Below, in pieces: positions 18,157-27,143 of a stretch of 64,000 nt of DNA. A program made the translations under genes and the position numbers. A model generated the notes under the pieces. The model was not told where the DNA came from and made no database searches. It saw only the letters and a list, made by a program, of their open reading frames with translations. The stretch lies in NCBI RefSeq assembly GCF_023145695.1, contig NZ_JAJHVV010000003.1, positions 62,001 through 126,000 on the forward strand, read 5' to 3'. Source of the stretch: Vibrio amylolyticus. Lineage in GTDB: Bacteria; Pseudomonadota; Gammaproteobacteria; Enterobacterales; Vibrionaceae. Numbering within the stretch: the first letter of the stretch is position 1; each line of letters opens with the position of its first letter.

Positions 18157-19221
18157 TTACTGCTGGTGGATTAGAACGTTTTCTTGCCATTGACGAGGTA
18201 ATCTACGTGCCGATTTTTCCCACGCTTTGAAATCTGTGACAGGGTGAACATTGCCGTATTGGTCATTAGCGATAAGTTTCGCTTGAACAGATTCTGGCAA
18301 AGTGACCGAAGTACGGATAGGGCGCGCATAACCTTCCGCTAGGTTGATTTGCCCTTTGTCACTAAAGATGTGCTCACGCGCGAGTTTTGCCGCGTTCGGG
18401 TTTTTAGCGAACTTATTGATGATGGTGGTGTAGCCTGAAATTACAGAGCCATCTTGTGGAATGTTAACCGTAAAGCGGTCACGGTTGATTTGGTCACGAT
18501 AGTTAAGTGCGTTGAAGTCCCACAAGATAGCCACTTCCACTTCACCTTTTTCTAAGTTAGCAATACTTGGGTTTGTGAATGATAAACGACCTTGCTTTGC
18601 CAGTTTCGCAAAGAACTCTATTGCTGGGTCTAAGTCGGCTTCACTTCCGCCATTAGCAAATGCGGCCGCCAGAACCGCGTTGTTTGCTTGTGCTGCGACA
18701 CCTACATTACCAACGGTTACTTTATAATCGCCCTTTAAGATGTCATCCCAAGAGGTTGGGGCATTCTTAACAAGGTTATTGTTAGAGATAAAAGAGATAG
18801 TGCCCGTGTAAGCGAGTGCCCAGTGGCCATCTTTGTCTTTCGCCCAATCAGGAATGTCGTTCCATGTTGTTGGTTTATAAGGCTGTGTTACCCCTTTTTG
18901 AACTGCGACACGAGCAAATGCAAAGCCCACATCACCGATATCAGCTGTAGCGTTCTTGCGTTCAGCATCAAACTTAGCGATCTCTTGCGCTGAACTCATA
19001 TCGGTATCTTGGTGTGTTAATCCGTAATTGGTTTTTATGTCTTTCCAAGTATCTTTCCAGTTTGCCCAACTATCAGGCATACCCACGCTGTATACCGCCC
19101 CTTCTTTCTTCGCGGCTTCGATGAGTTGTTCCACATCCATCTTTTTTGCAAAGGCAGGTGTACAAAGTACGGATGTAGTAAGAGCGGCTGCTAATGTAGC
19201 AGTGGTCAACGTTTTGTTCAT
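18157..19221 (-). CDS. Periplasmic solute-binding protein of ABC transporter
   Basis: A 354-residue binding protein with a clear signal peptide (MNKTLTTATLAAALTTSVLC, cleavage after TPAFA). The mature part has the type II fold typical of ferric-ion/2-aminoethylphosphonate binding proteins (EGAVYSVGMPDSWANWKDTW; GDIGDVGFAFARV-like switch region; GEVEVAILWDFNALNYRD). It is the first gene of the operon and delivers substrate to the two permeases. The operator-like repeat at 19236-19251 lies just upstream of its SD (AGAGGG). Substrate is inferred from the co-encoded phosphatases. Confidence 0.9.
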   Translation of the reverse strand: MNKTLTTATLAAALTTSVLCTPAFAKKMDVEQLIEAAKKEGAVYSVGMPDSWANWKDTWKDIKTNYGLTHQDTDMSSAQEIAKFDAERKNATADIGDVGFAFARVAVQKGVTQPYKPTTWNDIPDWAKDKDGHWALAYTGTISFISNNNLVKNAPTSWDDILKGDYKVTVGNVGVAAQANNAVLAAAFANGGSEADLDPAIEFFAKLAKQGRLSFTNPSIANLEKGEVEVAILWDFNALNYRDQINRDRFTVNIPQDGSVISGYTTIINKFAKNPNAAKLAREHIFSDKGQINLAEGYARPIRTSVTLPESVQAKLIANDQYGNVHPVTDFKAWEKSARRLPRQWQENVLIHQQ

Positions 19222-19235
19222 TGTCGCTATCCCTC

Positions 19236-19251
19236 TGGACTAGGTCAGTAA
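19236..19251. promoter_or_regulatory. Operator-like 16-bp repeat, copy 1
   Basis: TGGACTAGGTCAGTAA lies about 15 bp before the binding-protein start codon. The identical 16-mer occurs at 19453-19468. The core GAC-TAG-GTC is a short inverted repeat, as expected for a GntR-family dimer. Confidence 0.6.
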
Positions 19252-19452
19252 GTTCGCTTTGTATACTAGGGAGCAAATGTTACAGATTATGTCAGTTAAA
19301 AAGACGTTTTTATTGAGCTTCTATGACAGTTTGGTTTCATGTAAGTGGACCAATCGGTGTCATTAAACTGTTACCTCCTTGTTCTAACGTATCTCTTGAT
19401 AATTAAGAACTCGATAGCTACAGCAATCTATAACTAATGAACCGAAAACTAA

Positions 19453-19468
19453 TGGACTAGGTCAGTAA
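19453..19468. promoter_or_regulatory. Operator-like 16-bp repeat, copy 2
   Basis: Identical 16-mer TGGACTAGGTCAGTAA overlapping the ATG of the GntR-type gene. It implies autoregulation together with the divergent uptake operon. Confidence 0.6.
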
Positions 19469-20229
19469 TGCCTTATTTGACGACTCAAACTCATGCCTTA
19501 AAAGTAAAAACCCAGCTCTCCAAGATCAAAACCAGTATTCGGCAGCAGATACAAAGTAAAGTCCTTAACTCGGGGCAAAAGTTACCGTCAGAACGAGAGA
19601 TGAGTGAACTGTTTTCCACAACGCGCATTACCATTAAAGACGCCCTGACTTCTTTAGAAACCGAGGGACTTATTTATCGAGAAGAGCGCCGAGGGTGGTT
19701 TGTTTCGTCTGAACGAATACGATACAACCCGCTGTCTCGCTGTCACTTTCATCGCATGATTCAAGATCAAAACCGAATTGCTGAAACACAACTGTTAAAC
19801 GTTCGAAGCGAGTTAGCCAGTGGAGAATATTCCGATGCGCTGTCTATCGACAAAATAACGTCTGTTTATGTGTTTGAACGCCTGCGCTTTATTGATGGGC
19901 GGGTGGTGTTGTACGTTGAAAACTGCCTGATTAGCGAATTGTTCCCTAATATTCTTGAAGAGAACCTGACTCAATCATTGACGGGTCTTTATCAATCAAA
20001 GTATGGGTATGAGACGCTTCGCTCGCGATTTGATGTGATCCCTACCTCTGCGCCGCTGCATGTGGCTAAAGCGCTCAACCTTTCCGAAGGCCAACCTGTG
20101 CTGAAAATCTGCCGAGTGAACTACAAACAAGACGATCAAGTGATGGATTGTGAACTGGAGTATTGGCGACCTGACAGTGTAATGATTCGTATTGACAGCG
20201 GGGAGTCGCGAGGTATTAAAGAAAAATAA
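19468..20229 (+). CDS. GntR family transcriptional regulator with UTRA domain (PhnR-like)
   Basis: A 253-residue HutC-subfamily regulator. The N-terminal winged HTH contains SGQKLPSEREMSELFSTTRIT and LETEGLIYREERRGWFV; the C-terminal UTRA domain (about 90-245) binds a small ligand. It is divergent from the uptake operon and probably represses it, the usual role of PhnR-type regulators. There is no clear Shine-Dalgarno before the ATG, and the ATG overlaps the operator-like repeat, so transcription may begin almost at the start codon (leaderless) or translation may be weak by design. Confidence 0.88.
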   Translation: MPYLTTQTHALKVKTQLSKIKTSIRQQIQSKVLNSGQKLPSEREMSELFSTTRITIKDALTSLETEGLIYREERRGWFVSSERIRYNPLSRCHFHRMIQDQNRIAETQLLNVRSELASGEYSDALSIDKITSVYVFERLRFIDGRVVLYVENCLISELFPNILEENLTQSLTGLYQSKYGYETLRSRFDVIPTSAPLHVAKALNLSEGQPVLKICRVNYKQDDQVMDCELEYWRPDSVMIRIDSGESRGIKEK

Positions 20230-20646
20230 ATAAAAATTAGGGGATAGCCTACCTATCTAATTGTAATTACGTTACTTAATAAAATGTAATACAACGAATT
20301 AGGCGTTAGAAAATGTACTTTGGAGCGTATCTGGATTTTGAATCTGTGAGTGCCATTGCAAAAATAGCAAGAAACTATCAACTGTTCTATCCATAACTCA
20401 ACACTGGATATCTCATTGTTTAATCTATCAATAAATATTCTAGTCTAATTATAGGGTTCACGGCGAGGAAACCATATCAATGAAAAAATCAGGTGATTTT
20501 GATCTTATCTCATTGATTGCATGTATTTTACAAAAATCAACTGGAGAAAGTATCAGTTTGTTGGACTCCTTCTAAGAATTTGTGTAAATGCAACCTGCTT
20601 CTATTCTTATTTTGATAGTCAAGTTAGTTAGCTTAAGGATAGAAAA
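20230..20646. other. Intergenic region with one possible micro-ORF
   Basis: About 415 AT-rich bp between the GntR gene and the lipoprotein gene. No RNA gene is recognised. The only candidate is the 31-codon frame at 20480-20575. Confidence 0.5.
20480..20575 (+). CDS. Possible 31-residue small protein
   Basis: The frame starts MKKSGDFDLISLIACILQKS and has GAGGAAA eight nt before the ATG, a good ribosome site. It ends 71 bp before the lipoprotein gene and could be a leader peptide or chance. No family is recognised. Confidence 0.25.
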   Translation: MKKSGDFDLISLIACILQKSTGESISLLDSF

Positions 20647-21963
20647 ATGAATAAAGTTCTTTTAGGTTTAATATTAGGTTTAGGGAGTTCGTTGCTACTA
20701 GTTGGCTGTAATGGCAGCTCATCTAGTACCTCAGCAACCGCACAAACTGGCCAGTTTATCGATGCAGCTGTTGCGAACATTAACTATGCGACAGAAACGC
20801 TTTCTGGTGTGACAGACTCAAATGGTAACTACCTGTATGAAGAAGGGGAGACTGTTACCTTTTCGATTGGCTCAATTACTTTCCCTCCCGTTCTAGCCTC
20901 AGGTGTTGTCACCCCTTTGGATATTGCAAACAGCAATGACCCAGAAGATGATCAGGTTGTTAATATTATTCGTTTCCTTCAAACATTAGATACCGATGGC
21001 GACCCGAGCAACGGAATTACGATATCTGATGACGTAAAAGATGCTGCAACGACAGACATTGACTTTGACGTGTCCAGTTCCGTTTTTGAAAGTGATACAA
21101 CGGTACTCTCTGTGATCGCTCAAGGTGGACAAGACACAACAACCATCTCCTTGATTAGTGAGGCGGCTGCTTTGGCTCATTTTGAGTCGACTCTTCAGGG
21201 GGCAGGTATCACATTTGGTAAATTTGTTGGCACTTGGCTAGTTTCAAGTGCGAATGAAAATGAATTATTAATGTTCACATTCTTTGCTGATGGTACGTAT
21301 GCGCATGCAGAAATAGATACCGATCTACAAAACGCTGAAAACCCTAATGAGCTTAACGGAATGGAGTGGGGGACGTATGAGGTTAACTCACTTGATGAGT
21401 TCTTTAGTGAAACCACTTATTTTGATGAGAATGGTGATATTGGATTAACCGATGTCATTACTTCGGCAACCGCAAACTCACAAGATGGTGGAACCATTAA
21501 GTTCACCTTTAGTAATAATGACCAAACACTAACGTTTAATGTGACTGACTATGAAAATGGATCAGTTGTTGCTACGGATACCATTACGTTCGCTAAGCTT
21601 GTAGACAATGGAATAGTCGGTACTTGGCTCATTTCGGGAACCAATGAAAATGAGCTGTTGATGTTTACTTTCTTATCTGATGGCACATATGTACACGCAG
21701 AAGTGGATAGGGATTTAAGCACGGCTCAAAACCCTGATGAAGACAATGGGGTTGAATGGGGCAGTTATGTGGTGAACGCTCAAACTAATGAGATGACCAT
21801 ATCGTTCCCTGATTCTGGTACGGATTTAAATGGCGATACAGGGCTCTCGGATTTTGTCGGGAATGCCAACAACCAAGTTTTTGCTACGGTATCTGGCGAT
21901 GTGTTGTCATTAAGAATTGTTGAATCAGGCAGTGAAGAAACATTGACGTTCACGCGCCACTAA
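20647..21963 (+). CDS. Lipoprotein with two C-terminal tandem repeats, function unknown
   Basis: A 438-residue lipoprotein (lipobox LLVGC, Cys 21, then a Ser-rich linker). Residues 30-170 look like an extracellular domain with GQFIDAAVANINYATE and acidic D-x-D-G turns (LDTDGDPSNGI), as in surface-exposed cell-wall or adhesin-type modules. It then has two copies of a roughly 125-residue unit: VGTWLVSSANENELLMFTFF near residue 195 and VGTWLISGTNENELLMFTFL near 328. The repeats resemble lipocalin-like beta-barrel strands (GTW start). Aspartate-rich turns may bind calcium. No enzyme motif is seen. The gene is single and has its own terminator. Confidence 0.75.
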   Translation: MNKVLLGLILGLGSSLLLVGCNGSSSSTSATAQTGQFIDAAVANINYATETLSGVTDSNGNYLYEEGETVTFSIGSITFPPVLASGVVTPLDIANSNDPEDDQVVNIIRFLQTLDTDGDPSNGITISDDVKDAATTDIDFDVSSSVFESDTTVLSVIAQGGQDTTTISLISEAAALAHFESTLQGAGITFGKFVGTWLVSSANENELLMFTFFADGTYAHAEIDTDLQNAENPNELNGMEWGTYEVNSLDEFFSETTYFDENGDIGLTDVITSATANSQDGGTIKFTFSNNDQTLTFNVTDYENGSVVATDTITFAKLVDNGIVGTWLISGTNENELLMFTFLSDGTYVHAEVDRDLSTAQNPDEDNGVEWGSYVVNAQTNEMTISFPDSGTDLNGDTGLSDFVGNANNQVFATVSGDVLSLRIVESGSEETLTFTRH

Positions 21964-21991
21964 TTGGAAACCTTCATTAGAAAGTATAAGT

Positions 21992-22023
21992 AAAACGGCC
22001 ACGGAAAGTTCGTGGCCGTTTTT
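21992..22023 (+). terminator. Rho-independent terminator
   Basis: AAAACGGCCACG / CGTGGCCGTTTTT stem with GAAAGTT loop, 30 bp after the lipoprotein stop codon; it also works against the convergent gene at 22047. Confidence 0.9.
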
Positions 22024-22046
22024 GTCTATTAGCTCATCCGTTGGTT

Positions 22047-23213
22047 CTAGCTCTTCACTAGTTCTGAAACCAATCGTCTTGGTCCGTGCGGCGTTTTTTC
22101 CGCTTTACCTAACCGAAATAGCATCTGAACCGTTTTGCTCTCATCGATACCGAAAGCTTGCTTAAATTCAGCCTGTAGCGGAAGCATGTCTGAATACTCT
22201 TGTAACACCTGGCTCATAGGGTGCTGTGCCAGCCCCATTGCTGTGGTTTTGAGGTTGAGCCTACAATAGTCTCTTCCGACAATTACTTGATCAAGGCGGC
22301 TATTGCCCTTGCTGCTTATCCAACCAAAGGTTTCTGTGGTGGAAACCGTTTTTTGAGCCATGATAACGGCTTGTTGATCGAATTCGGTTGAGTCTTGCTC
22401 TGTTTTTTCTCTTGAAAGGACGAAGTTTTCAACCATGAGTTTTTTAATTCCAGTAAGCCCCGCTTGTGAAACGCCAAATCCATCTCGATATTTGTTCACT
22501 TCGTCTTGGTCAAAGCGAAATAAAGCAATGGTTTCGTGACTTCGCCCACGGTCATTTACTTCTATTTGCATCGCTTCGGTGAGTATTTTTTCAAATTTTA
22601 ACTTGTCTTCACTCGAGCTTGTTATTGTGAGTGGGTAACTACATTGTTCAACCGCAAATGTTTGTAAGTTAGCCATTTCTGCAGGGCTGAGTGAATAATT
22701 GCCATATTCACGCTTATTAGAGTGTCGAGTTAGTAAAAAAGCAAACAGTGGGTCTGGGGTGATTTTGTCACTTTTAATTAGCTCAATCGATGCCACTGGT
22801 TTGTCGACTAATTCTGTGTTGCTGTACATACCTTGCGGAAAATAGTCAATTTTGGCTTCATAACCTAACCCCGATGCGGCAATCGCTAGGGTTTCCAAAA
22901 ATGTTCCTTGGCTTATGTGTATCTGACGATGAATAGGGTCGGTTTCGGGAAGTAAACGATCAGGATCAACCAATAAATCGAAGCGGTTTGCTCCCGTCAT
23001 TTTGACAACCCAAGGCTGAATATTGTGTGCGTTTGGGCAAAGAATCGCGTAAGAGAGTACCTGCATTCGAATATCGGTTTCGCTTGAGTCCGGTCCATTC
23101 CAGCCAAAGTTGTCGCTTGAGTTTGAACGACCATTATTAATGATCACAGCGCTACTGAGTGCCGCGGCTCCTGCTCCAAGCCCGACTATTTTTATGAAAT
23201 TACGACGATTCAT
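22047..23213 (-). CDS. Tat-exported nitroreductase-family protein
   Basis: A 388-residue protein. It begins with a twin-arginine signal (MNRRNFIKIVGLGAGAAALS), so it is exported folded, probably with bound flavin. The body matches the Acg/nitroreductase-like family: SYAILCPNAHNIQPWVVKM near residue 57 is the FMN-binding start, LTRHSNKREYG is typical, and GLAQHPMSQ with LFRLGKAEKTPHGPRR closes the protein. Such proteins are FMN oxidoreductases or flavin-binding pseudo-enzymes. ATG 23213 follows AAGGAGAG. It is divergent from a MarR regulator with a double palindrome between them, so induction by an aromatic or electrophilic compound is likely, by inference. Confidence 0.85.
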   Translation of the reverse strand: MNRRNFIKIVGLGAGAAALSSAVIINNGRSNSSDNFGWNGPDSSETDIRMQVLSYAILCPNAHNIQPWVVKMTGANRFDLLVDPDRLLPETDPIHRQIHISQGTFLETLAIAASGLGYEAKIDYFPQGMYSNTELVDKPVASIELIKSDKITPDPLFAFLLTRHSNKREYGNYSLSPAEMANLQTFAVEQCSYPLTITSSSEDKLKFEKILTEAMQIEVNDRGRSHETIALFRFDQDEVNKYRDGFGVSQAGLTGIKKLMVENFVLSREKTEQDSTEFDQQAVIMAQKTVSTTETFGWISSKGNSRLDQVIVGRDYCRLNLKTTAMGLAQHPMSQVLQEYSDMLPLQAEFKQAFGIDESKTVQMLFRLGKAEKTPHGPRRLVSELVKS

Positions 23214-23248
23214 GATGCTCTCCTTAGAAAAATGAAAAAACCATTTAG

Positions 23249-23281
23249 ATTCCTTGGAATGTATATTATATTCCAAGGAAT
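23249..23281. promoter_or_regulatory. Double palindromic MarR operator
   Basis: ATTCCTTGGAAT - GTATATTAT - ATTCCAAGGAAT. The two 12-bp arms are perfect reverse complements, and each arm is itself a near palindrome, so there may be two dimer sites about 21 bp apart. It lies midway between the nitroreductase-like and MarR genes. Confidence 0.75.
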
Positions 23282-23334
23282 GATTTGGCAAGTGTTCATT
23301 TGCCTAGCGAATGACTCTTTAGGAGAAATAGGTC

Positions 23335-23796
23335 GTGAATATAAGAAAACAGACAGAAGCGAAGTTGATTGTTCAGCTTGGAATTGTTCGGCAGTTAATG
23401 GCGACCAGAGAAGCCGCACTGTTTTCATCTTTGCCGCTGAATCCCTCGCAGTTTGGCGTGTTGAATCACTTTACCCATAAGCCTGATCGAAGCTGGACAG
23501 TGACGGATCTTGCGCGAGTCATGGAGATGAACCAGCCTGGGATTACTAAAATAATCTCGGTATTGCTTGAAAAAAATCTATTGGAATCGATTTCAGATAT
23601 TGAGGATAAACGACGTCGTTATTTGAAGATCACAAGTCAAGGGCTTAGGTTATGTGAGGAGACAATGGCCTCGTTAATGCCTGACATCTCACACCTATTC
23701 TCGAATTGGCAAGATGAAGAGTTGAATCAAATGCAAGAGCATACGGAAAAATTGATGCGTTGGTTAGATAATCATCGAGATGATTTTACAAAGTAG
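23335..23796 (+). CDS. MarR family transcriptional regulator
   Basis: A 153-residue MarR repressor with a GTG start; AGGAGA lies about 10 nt upstream. The winged HTH reads WTVTDLARVMEMNQPGITKI and the wing region DIEDKRRRYLKITSQG contains the conserved D-x-R-x3 pattern. It is divergent from the Tat-exported nitroreductase-like gene and probably represses both through the palindrome at 23249-23281. The ligand is unknown. Confidence 0.9.
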   Translation: MNIRKQTEAKLIVQLGIVRQLMATREAALFSSLPLNPSQFGVLNHFTHKPDRSWTVTDLARVMEMNQPGITKIISVLLEKNLLESISDIEDKRRRYLKITSQGLRLCEETMASLMPDISHLFSNWQDEELNQMQEHTEKLMRWLDNHRDDFTK

Positions 23797-23895
23797 ATAT
23801 GAGCTTTGTTCACTTAAAGCTTAAAGGTCGTCACGGTATGTAGTTGCTGGGTCTCGATATATTGACAAGATCAATAATGGAAGTGGACCATATTT

Positions 23896-24999
23896 GTGAA
23901 TTTGGAACAGCAGCGTCGTGCTAGTCAGTTAGCATTTGAAAAATCTAATGATAATATTGTCGTTGGTAACCTAGAGCTAATCCCACTAACTTTGGAGCAG
24001 TTAAAAGCGACAACGTCGAACTCCCTTTATGTCATAAGGGCTTATGAATCGGGTTTAACTGCGGTGGTTTATCATATTCGTATTGAGGACCGAGATTGGA
24101 CGTTAAAATGCCGCCGAGCAGAGAGTCTTGTTAAGAATGTCGATGGGCAAACTTCGTTTTTAAATGAGGTTCAAAGACGACGTGATCTATCGATATTGAA
24201 GGTTAGCAAGCCGCGAGCGTTTCGCTATATCGTCGATACTCAATTCGCTTCGTACCGAGATGGTATTATCCTCTCTCCATGGATAAATGGGGACCCCATT
24301 GAGCATTTGAATCGAGATGTATTCGAGCAAGTTTTTGAGGCGATCATAAATCTGGAGCTTAGTGGTTTGTTTGAGTGGGACTTCTGTCCTGGTAACATTT
24401 TGTGTAATACCGATGATGAAGTGCGCTTATTTGATTTCGGGTACATGTATCAATTTGATCCGTTGACACACTTTAATAGTAATGGCCTTGAGACCCCTTT
24501 GTTTCATGGTATTGAGCGATTTGAAACTCGCTTCTTTTTTGACTATCTGCTTAAGAATAAACAGGGGATGAGCGAAGAGCAGCAGTTCGAATTATATCGA
24601 CTGGAAAAAACCTGTGCGGTAGAGGCGTATCAACGGAAGTTGTTGAAGCTAACAGAGTTAGGGGCGATGCCCGTTGTTATAAATAGGCATGTCGATATTA
24701 TTAATGTTTGGAAAAAAGCGCTTAATAGTGACGAAGAGTTACAAAAATTACAGCTAATAGAGTCATTTCGCTCAAACATTTTAGATTTACTGGATGATGT
24801 TCATGGGCAGTCATGTACACCCTATACGCTTAAAAAAGCGGATTTTATTATTCAAGTGCTAGAGCAGGATTACGCATTGTTGAAAGACGCGGATGGTCTC
24901 TTTTTTGGTGATGAAAACCTTGAGCAAGGAGTGCTTAAAGCAAAGTATTTGAAACTGAAGCAATCCGCAATGCGGTTTCAACTAGAATCAGTCGGATAA
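23896..24999 (+). CDS. Protein-kinase-fold protein of unknown substrate
   Basis: A 367-residue cytoplasmic protein starting with GTG (an in-frame stop at 23875 leaves no earlier start). Kinase hallmarks are visible: Lys 71 in WTLKCRRAES, Glu 91, the catalytic loop EWDFCPGNIL (Asp 162, Asn 167) and the metal motif LFDFGYMY (Asp 180). The short spacing resembles lipopolysaccharide or small-molecule kinases (WaaP/APH-like) more than Ser/Thr kinases. The glycine loop is not obvious. The C-terminal 170 residues are helical and charged with no recognised domain. The gene is single and has a terminator. Substrate cannot be told. Confidence 0.65.
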   Translation: MNLEQQRRASQLAFEKSNDNIVVGNLELIPLTLEQLKATTSNSLYVIRAYESGLTAVVYHIRIEDRDWTLKCRRAESLVKNVDGQTSFLNEVQRRRDLSILKVSKPRAFRYIVDTQFASYRDGIILSPWINGDPIEHLNRDVFEQVFEAIINLELSGLFEWDFCPGNILCNTDDEVRLFDFGYMYQFDPLTHFNSNGLETPLFHGIERFETRFFFDYLLKNKQGMSEEQQFELYRLEKTCAVEAYQRKLLKLTELGAMPVVINRHVDIINVWKKALNSDEELQKLQLIESFRSNILDLLDDVHGQSCTPYTLKKADFIIQVLEQDYALLKDADGLFFGDENLEQGVLKAKYLKLKQSAMRFQLESVG

Positions 25000-25031
25000 T
25001 TTTAGGTATAACCCTAGAACGCCCTATATTA

Positions 25032-25070
25032 AATAGTGGTTCTTTATAAGCGAGCCACTATTTTGTCTTT
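25032..25070 (+). terminator. Rho-independent terminator of the kinase-fold gene
   Basis: AATAGTGG / CCACTATT stem, extended by TC/GA pairs and a G-T wobble, followed by TTTTGTCTTTT. Confidence 0.75.
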
Positions 25071-25198
25071 TCTACACAGTCAAAATCCGCTTTGTTTCAC
25101 GCTAAACTCATTACGTAAATGAGTAGGATAGTCGGCTTTACGCTTCTCAAACTGTGGCTCTTTCATCACATCATTAGCAGTAAAAGTAGAGGTTATGG

Positions 25199-25498
25199 CT
25201 ATTGAAATTGAGCTAATAATGGTTCAATAAGAGGCCAACCTTGGCTATAGCGCCAATCTTCCTCCCACCAAAAACAGGTTGCTTTGTAGTCGTGAGCGAA
25301 CAGAGTGTGCCATTTTTCTGCTTGAGATTGGTAGCGTTCATATTGAGAGATATGACGTAATACGTTTATGGCGTCAGCTTGGGTATTTTCGTTTTCTTCT
25401 TCCCACAAAACAAGATTACTCAGCTCGGAAAAAAGAGCGCGGATTTCTCGTTCTGGTAAGCCATTGGGTGCTTTAAAATAGTCTTCTTCGTATCCCAT
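25199..25498 (-). CDS. Small hypothetical protein
   Basis: A 99-residue acidic, tryptophan-rich cytoplasmic protein (MGYEEDYFKAPNGLPERE at the N-terminus; CFWWEEDWRYSQGWPLIEPL at the C-terminus). I do not recognise the family. ATG 25498 is preceded by AAGGTT at 8 nt. It lies upstream of the symporter gene's terminator on the same strand but in its own unit. Good start signal and non-random composition support a real gene. Confidence 0.6.
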   Translation of the reverse strand: MGYEEDYFKAPNGLPEREIRALFSELSNLVLWEEENENTQADAINVLRHISQYERYQSQAEKWHTLFAHDYKATCFWWEEDWRYSQGWPLIEPLLAQFQ

Positions 25499-25544
25499 CA
25501 ACGAACCTTAATCAGCTATTCATCTACGTTCAGTGTAGGCTGAC

Positions 25545-25580
25545 AATAAAAAAACAGCAGGTGTTTAGCCTGCTGTTTTC
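25545..25580 (-). terminator. Rho-independent terminator of the symporter gene
   Basis: AAAACAGCAGG / CCTGCTGTTTT stem with a 7-nt loop; the minus strand continues with TTTTTTTATT. Confidence 0.9.
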
Positions 25581-25601
25581 AATTGTGTCTCGTTTTATGT
25601 A

Positions 25602-27143
25602 TTAAGAAGACTGTTTAGCAGTTTCAGTTACATTGTAAACCTTACCTGCTTTATGACGTGCTAGGTAATCCGCTAAGTCTCGTTTCACTTCAGGCACAAG
25701 AATGTAAAGACCGACAATGTTCACCAATGCCATTGAGAAGATCATCGCATCCGAGAAGTCGATGACAGGGCCAAGGTTCATCGCAGAACCGATTACAACG
25801 AACACACAGAACTTAACTTTGAAGATGATTTCAGCTGTTTTACTCTCACCAAATAAGTATGTCCACGCTTTTAGACCATAGTAAGACCAAGAGATCATGG
25901 TAGAGAAAGCAAATAACACAACAGCGATGGCAAGAATGTACGGGAACCAGCTGATAGAGCTACCGAACGCTGCTGATGTTAATTCAACACCCGCTAGACC
26001 TGAATCGTTATCGAGGTAACCTGTAATAATGATAACAAGCGCTGTCATGGTACAGATCACAACCGTATCAATGAACGGTTCTAGTAGAGAAACAAAGCCC
26101 TCTGACATCGGTTCTTTTGTTTTAACGGCTGCGTGAGCAATCGCGGCTGAACCAACACCCGCTTCGTTCGAAAACGCGGCACGTTTGAAACCTTGAATAA
26201 GGACACCAATCACACCACCAGCAATACCTTCACCAGTAAACGCGCCATGGAAAATAGCACCGAATGCATCATCAATACGATCGTAGTTCATTGCTAGAAT
26301 CACAAGCGCTGCACCAACGTAAATAGCCGCCATGAATGGAACTACTTTCTCGGTTACTTTTGCGATTGACTTAATACCACCAATAATAACGATACCAACG
26401 ATAACGGCAAGGATGATACCAAATAGCCAACCCTTATCCGCTAGGAAAGAAGCATCACCACCGGTTACACCAACCACTTGCTTAAACGCTTGGTTTGCTT
26501 GGAACATGTTACCGCCACCTAACGCACCACCAATAGCAAATACTGAGAACAGTACCGCCAGAGTACGACCAAGAGCAGCGTTACCACGGTTAGCTAAACC
26601 TTTACTTAGATAGTACATTGGACCGCCAGAAACGGTGCCGTCTGGGTTAGTGTTACGGTATTTCACACCAAGTGCACATTCTACGAATTTGCTCGACATA
26701 CCTAACAGGCCCGCCAAGATCATCCAAAATGTCGCACCGGCGCCACCAATAGAGACAGCGACCGCTACCCCCGCAATGTTACCAAGACCAACTGTACCAG
26801 AAAGGGCTGTTGTGAGAGCTTGAAAGTGAGAGACCTCACCATCTTCTTTCGCTTTTGGGTTGCTAAATTTACCTGAAACCAGTTCTAGTGCGTGTTTAAA
26901 ACCACGAACGTTGATGAAACCGAGATAAACGGTAAAGAAGATCGCGGCTACGACTAACCACAATACAATCCAAGGCACCTGCACGTCTGTAAAAGGGAAA
27001 GGAATAGTTGAGAAGATCATTCCTACAAATGGGTTGACGATTGGTGCGACGACTTCGTTAATTTTTTCATCGAGTCCGGAGGCGGTAGCACTTCCGGTTG
27101 CTGTCATGCCTGCTAGGGCCAGCATTAGTTTTTTGTGCATCAT
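25602..27143 (-). CDS. Sodium:alanine/glycine symporter (AGCS family)
   Basis: A 513-residue polytopic inner membrane protein. Family motifs are clear: [19 protein letters not shown] (Na+/substrate region), [47 protein letters not shown]. It imports alanine, glycine or a similar amino acid with Na+. The N-terminus has a signal-like hydrophobic stretch as in other marine members. ATG 27143 (ATG ATG) follows AGGAAAA. A hairpin in its leader (27165-27189) may be regulatory. Confidence 0.95.
   Translation of the reverse strand: MMHKKLMLALAGMTATGSATASGLDEKINEVVAPIVNPFVGMIFSTIPFPFTDVQVPWIVLWLVVAAIFFTVYLGFINVRGFKHALELVSGKFSNPKAKEDGEVSHFQALTTALSGTVGLGNIAGVAVAVSIGGAGATFWMILAGLLGMSSKFVECALGVKYRNTNPDGTVSGGPMYYLSKGLANRGNAALGRTLAVLFSVFAIGGALGGGNMFQANQAFKQVVGVTGGDASFLADKGWLFGIILAVIVGIVIIGGIKSIAKVTEKVVPFMAAIYVGAALVILAMNYDRIDDAFGAIFHGAFTGEGIAGGVIGVLIQGFKRAAFSNEAGVGSAAIAHAAVKTKEPMSEGFVSLLEPFIDTVVICTMTALVIIITGYLDNDSGLAGVELTSAAFGSSISWFPYILAIAVVLFAFSTMISWSYYGLKAWTYLFGESKTAEIIFKVKFCVFVVIGSAMNLGPVIDFSDAMIFSMALVNIVGLYILVPEVKRDLADYLARHKAGKVYNVTETAKQSS

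Noticed and set aside
20313..20396. 27-codon micro-ORF upstream of the lipoprotein gene
   Set aside because: No ribosome site and no sign of conservation visible; chance frame in AT-rich DNA.
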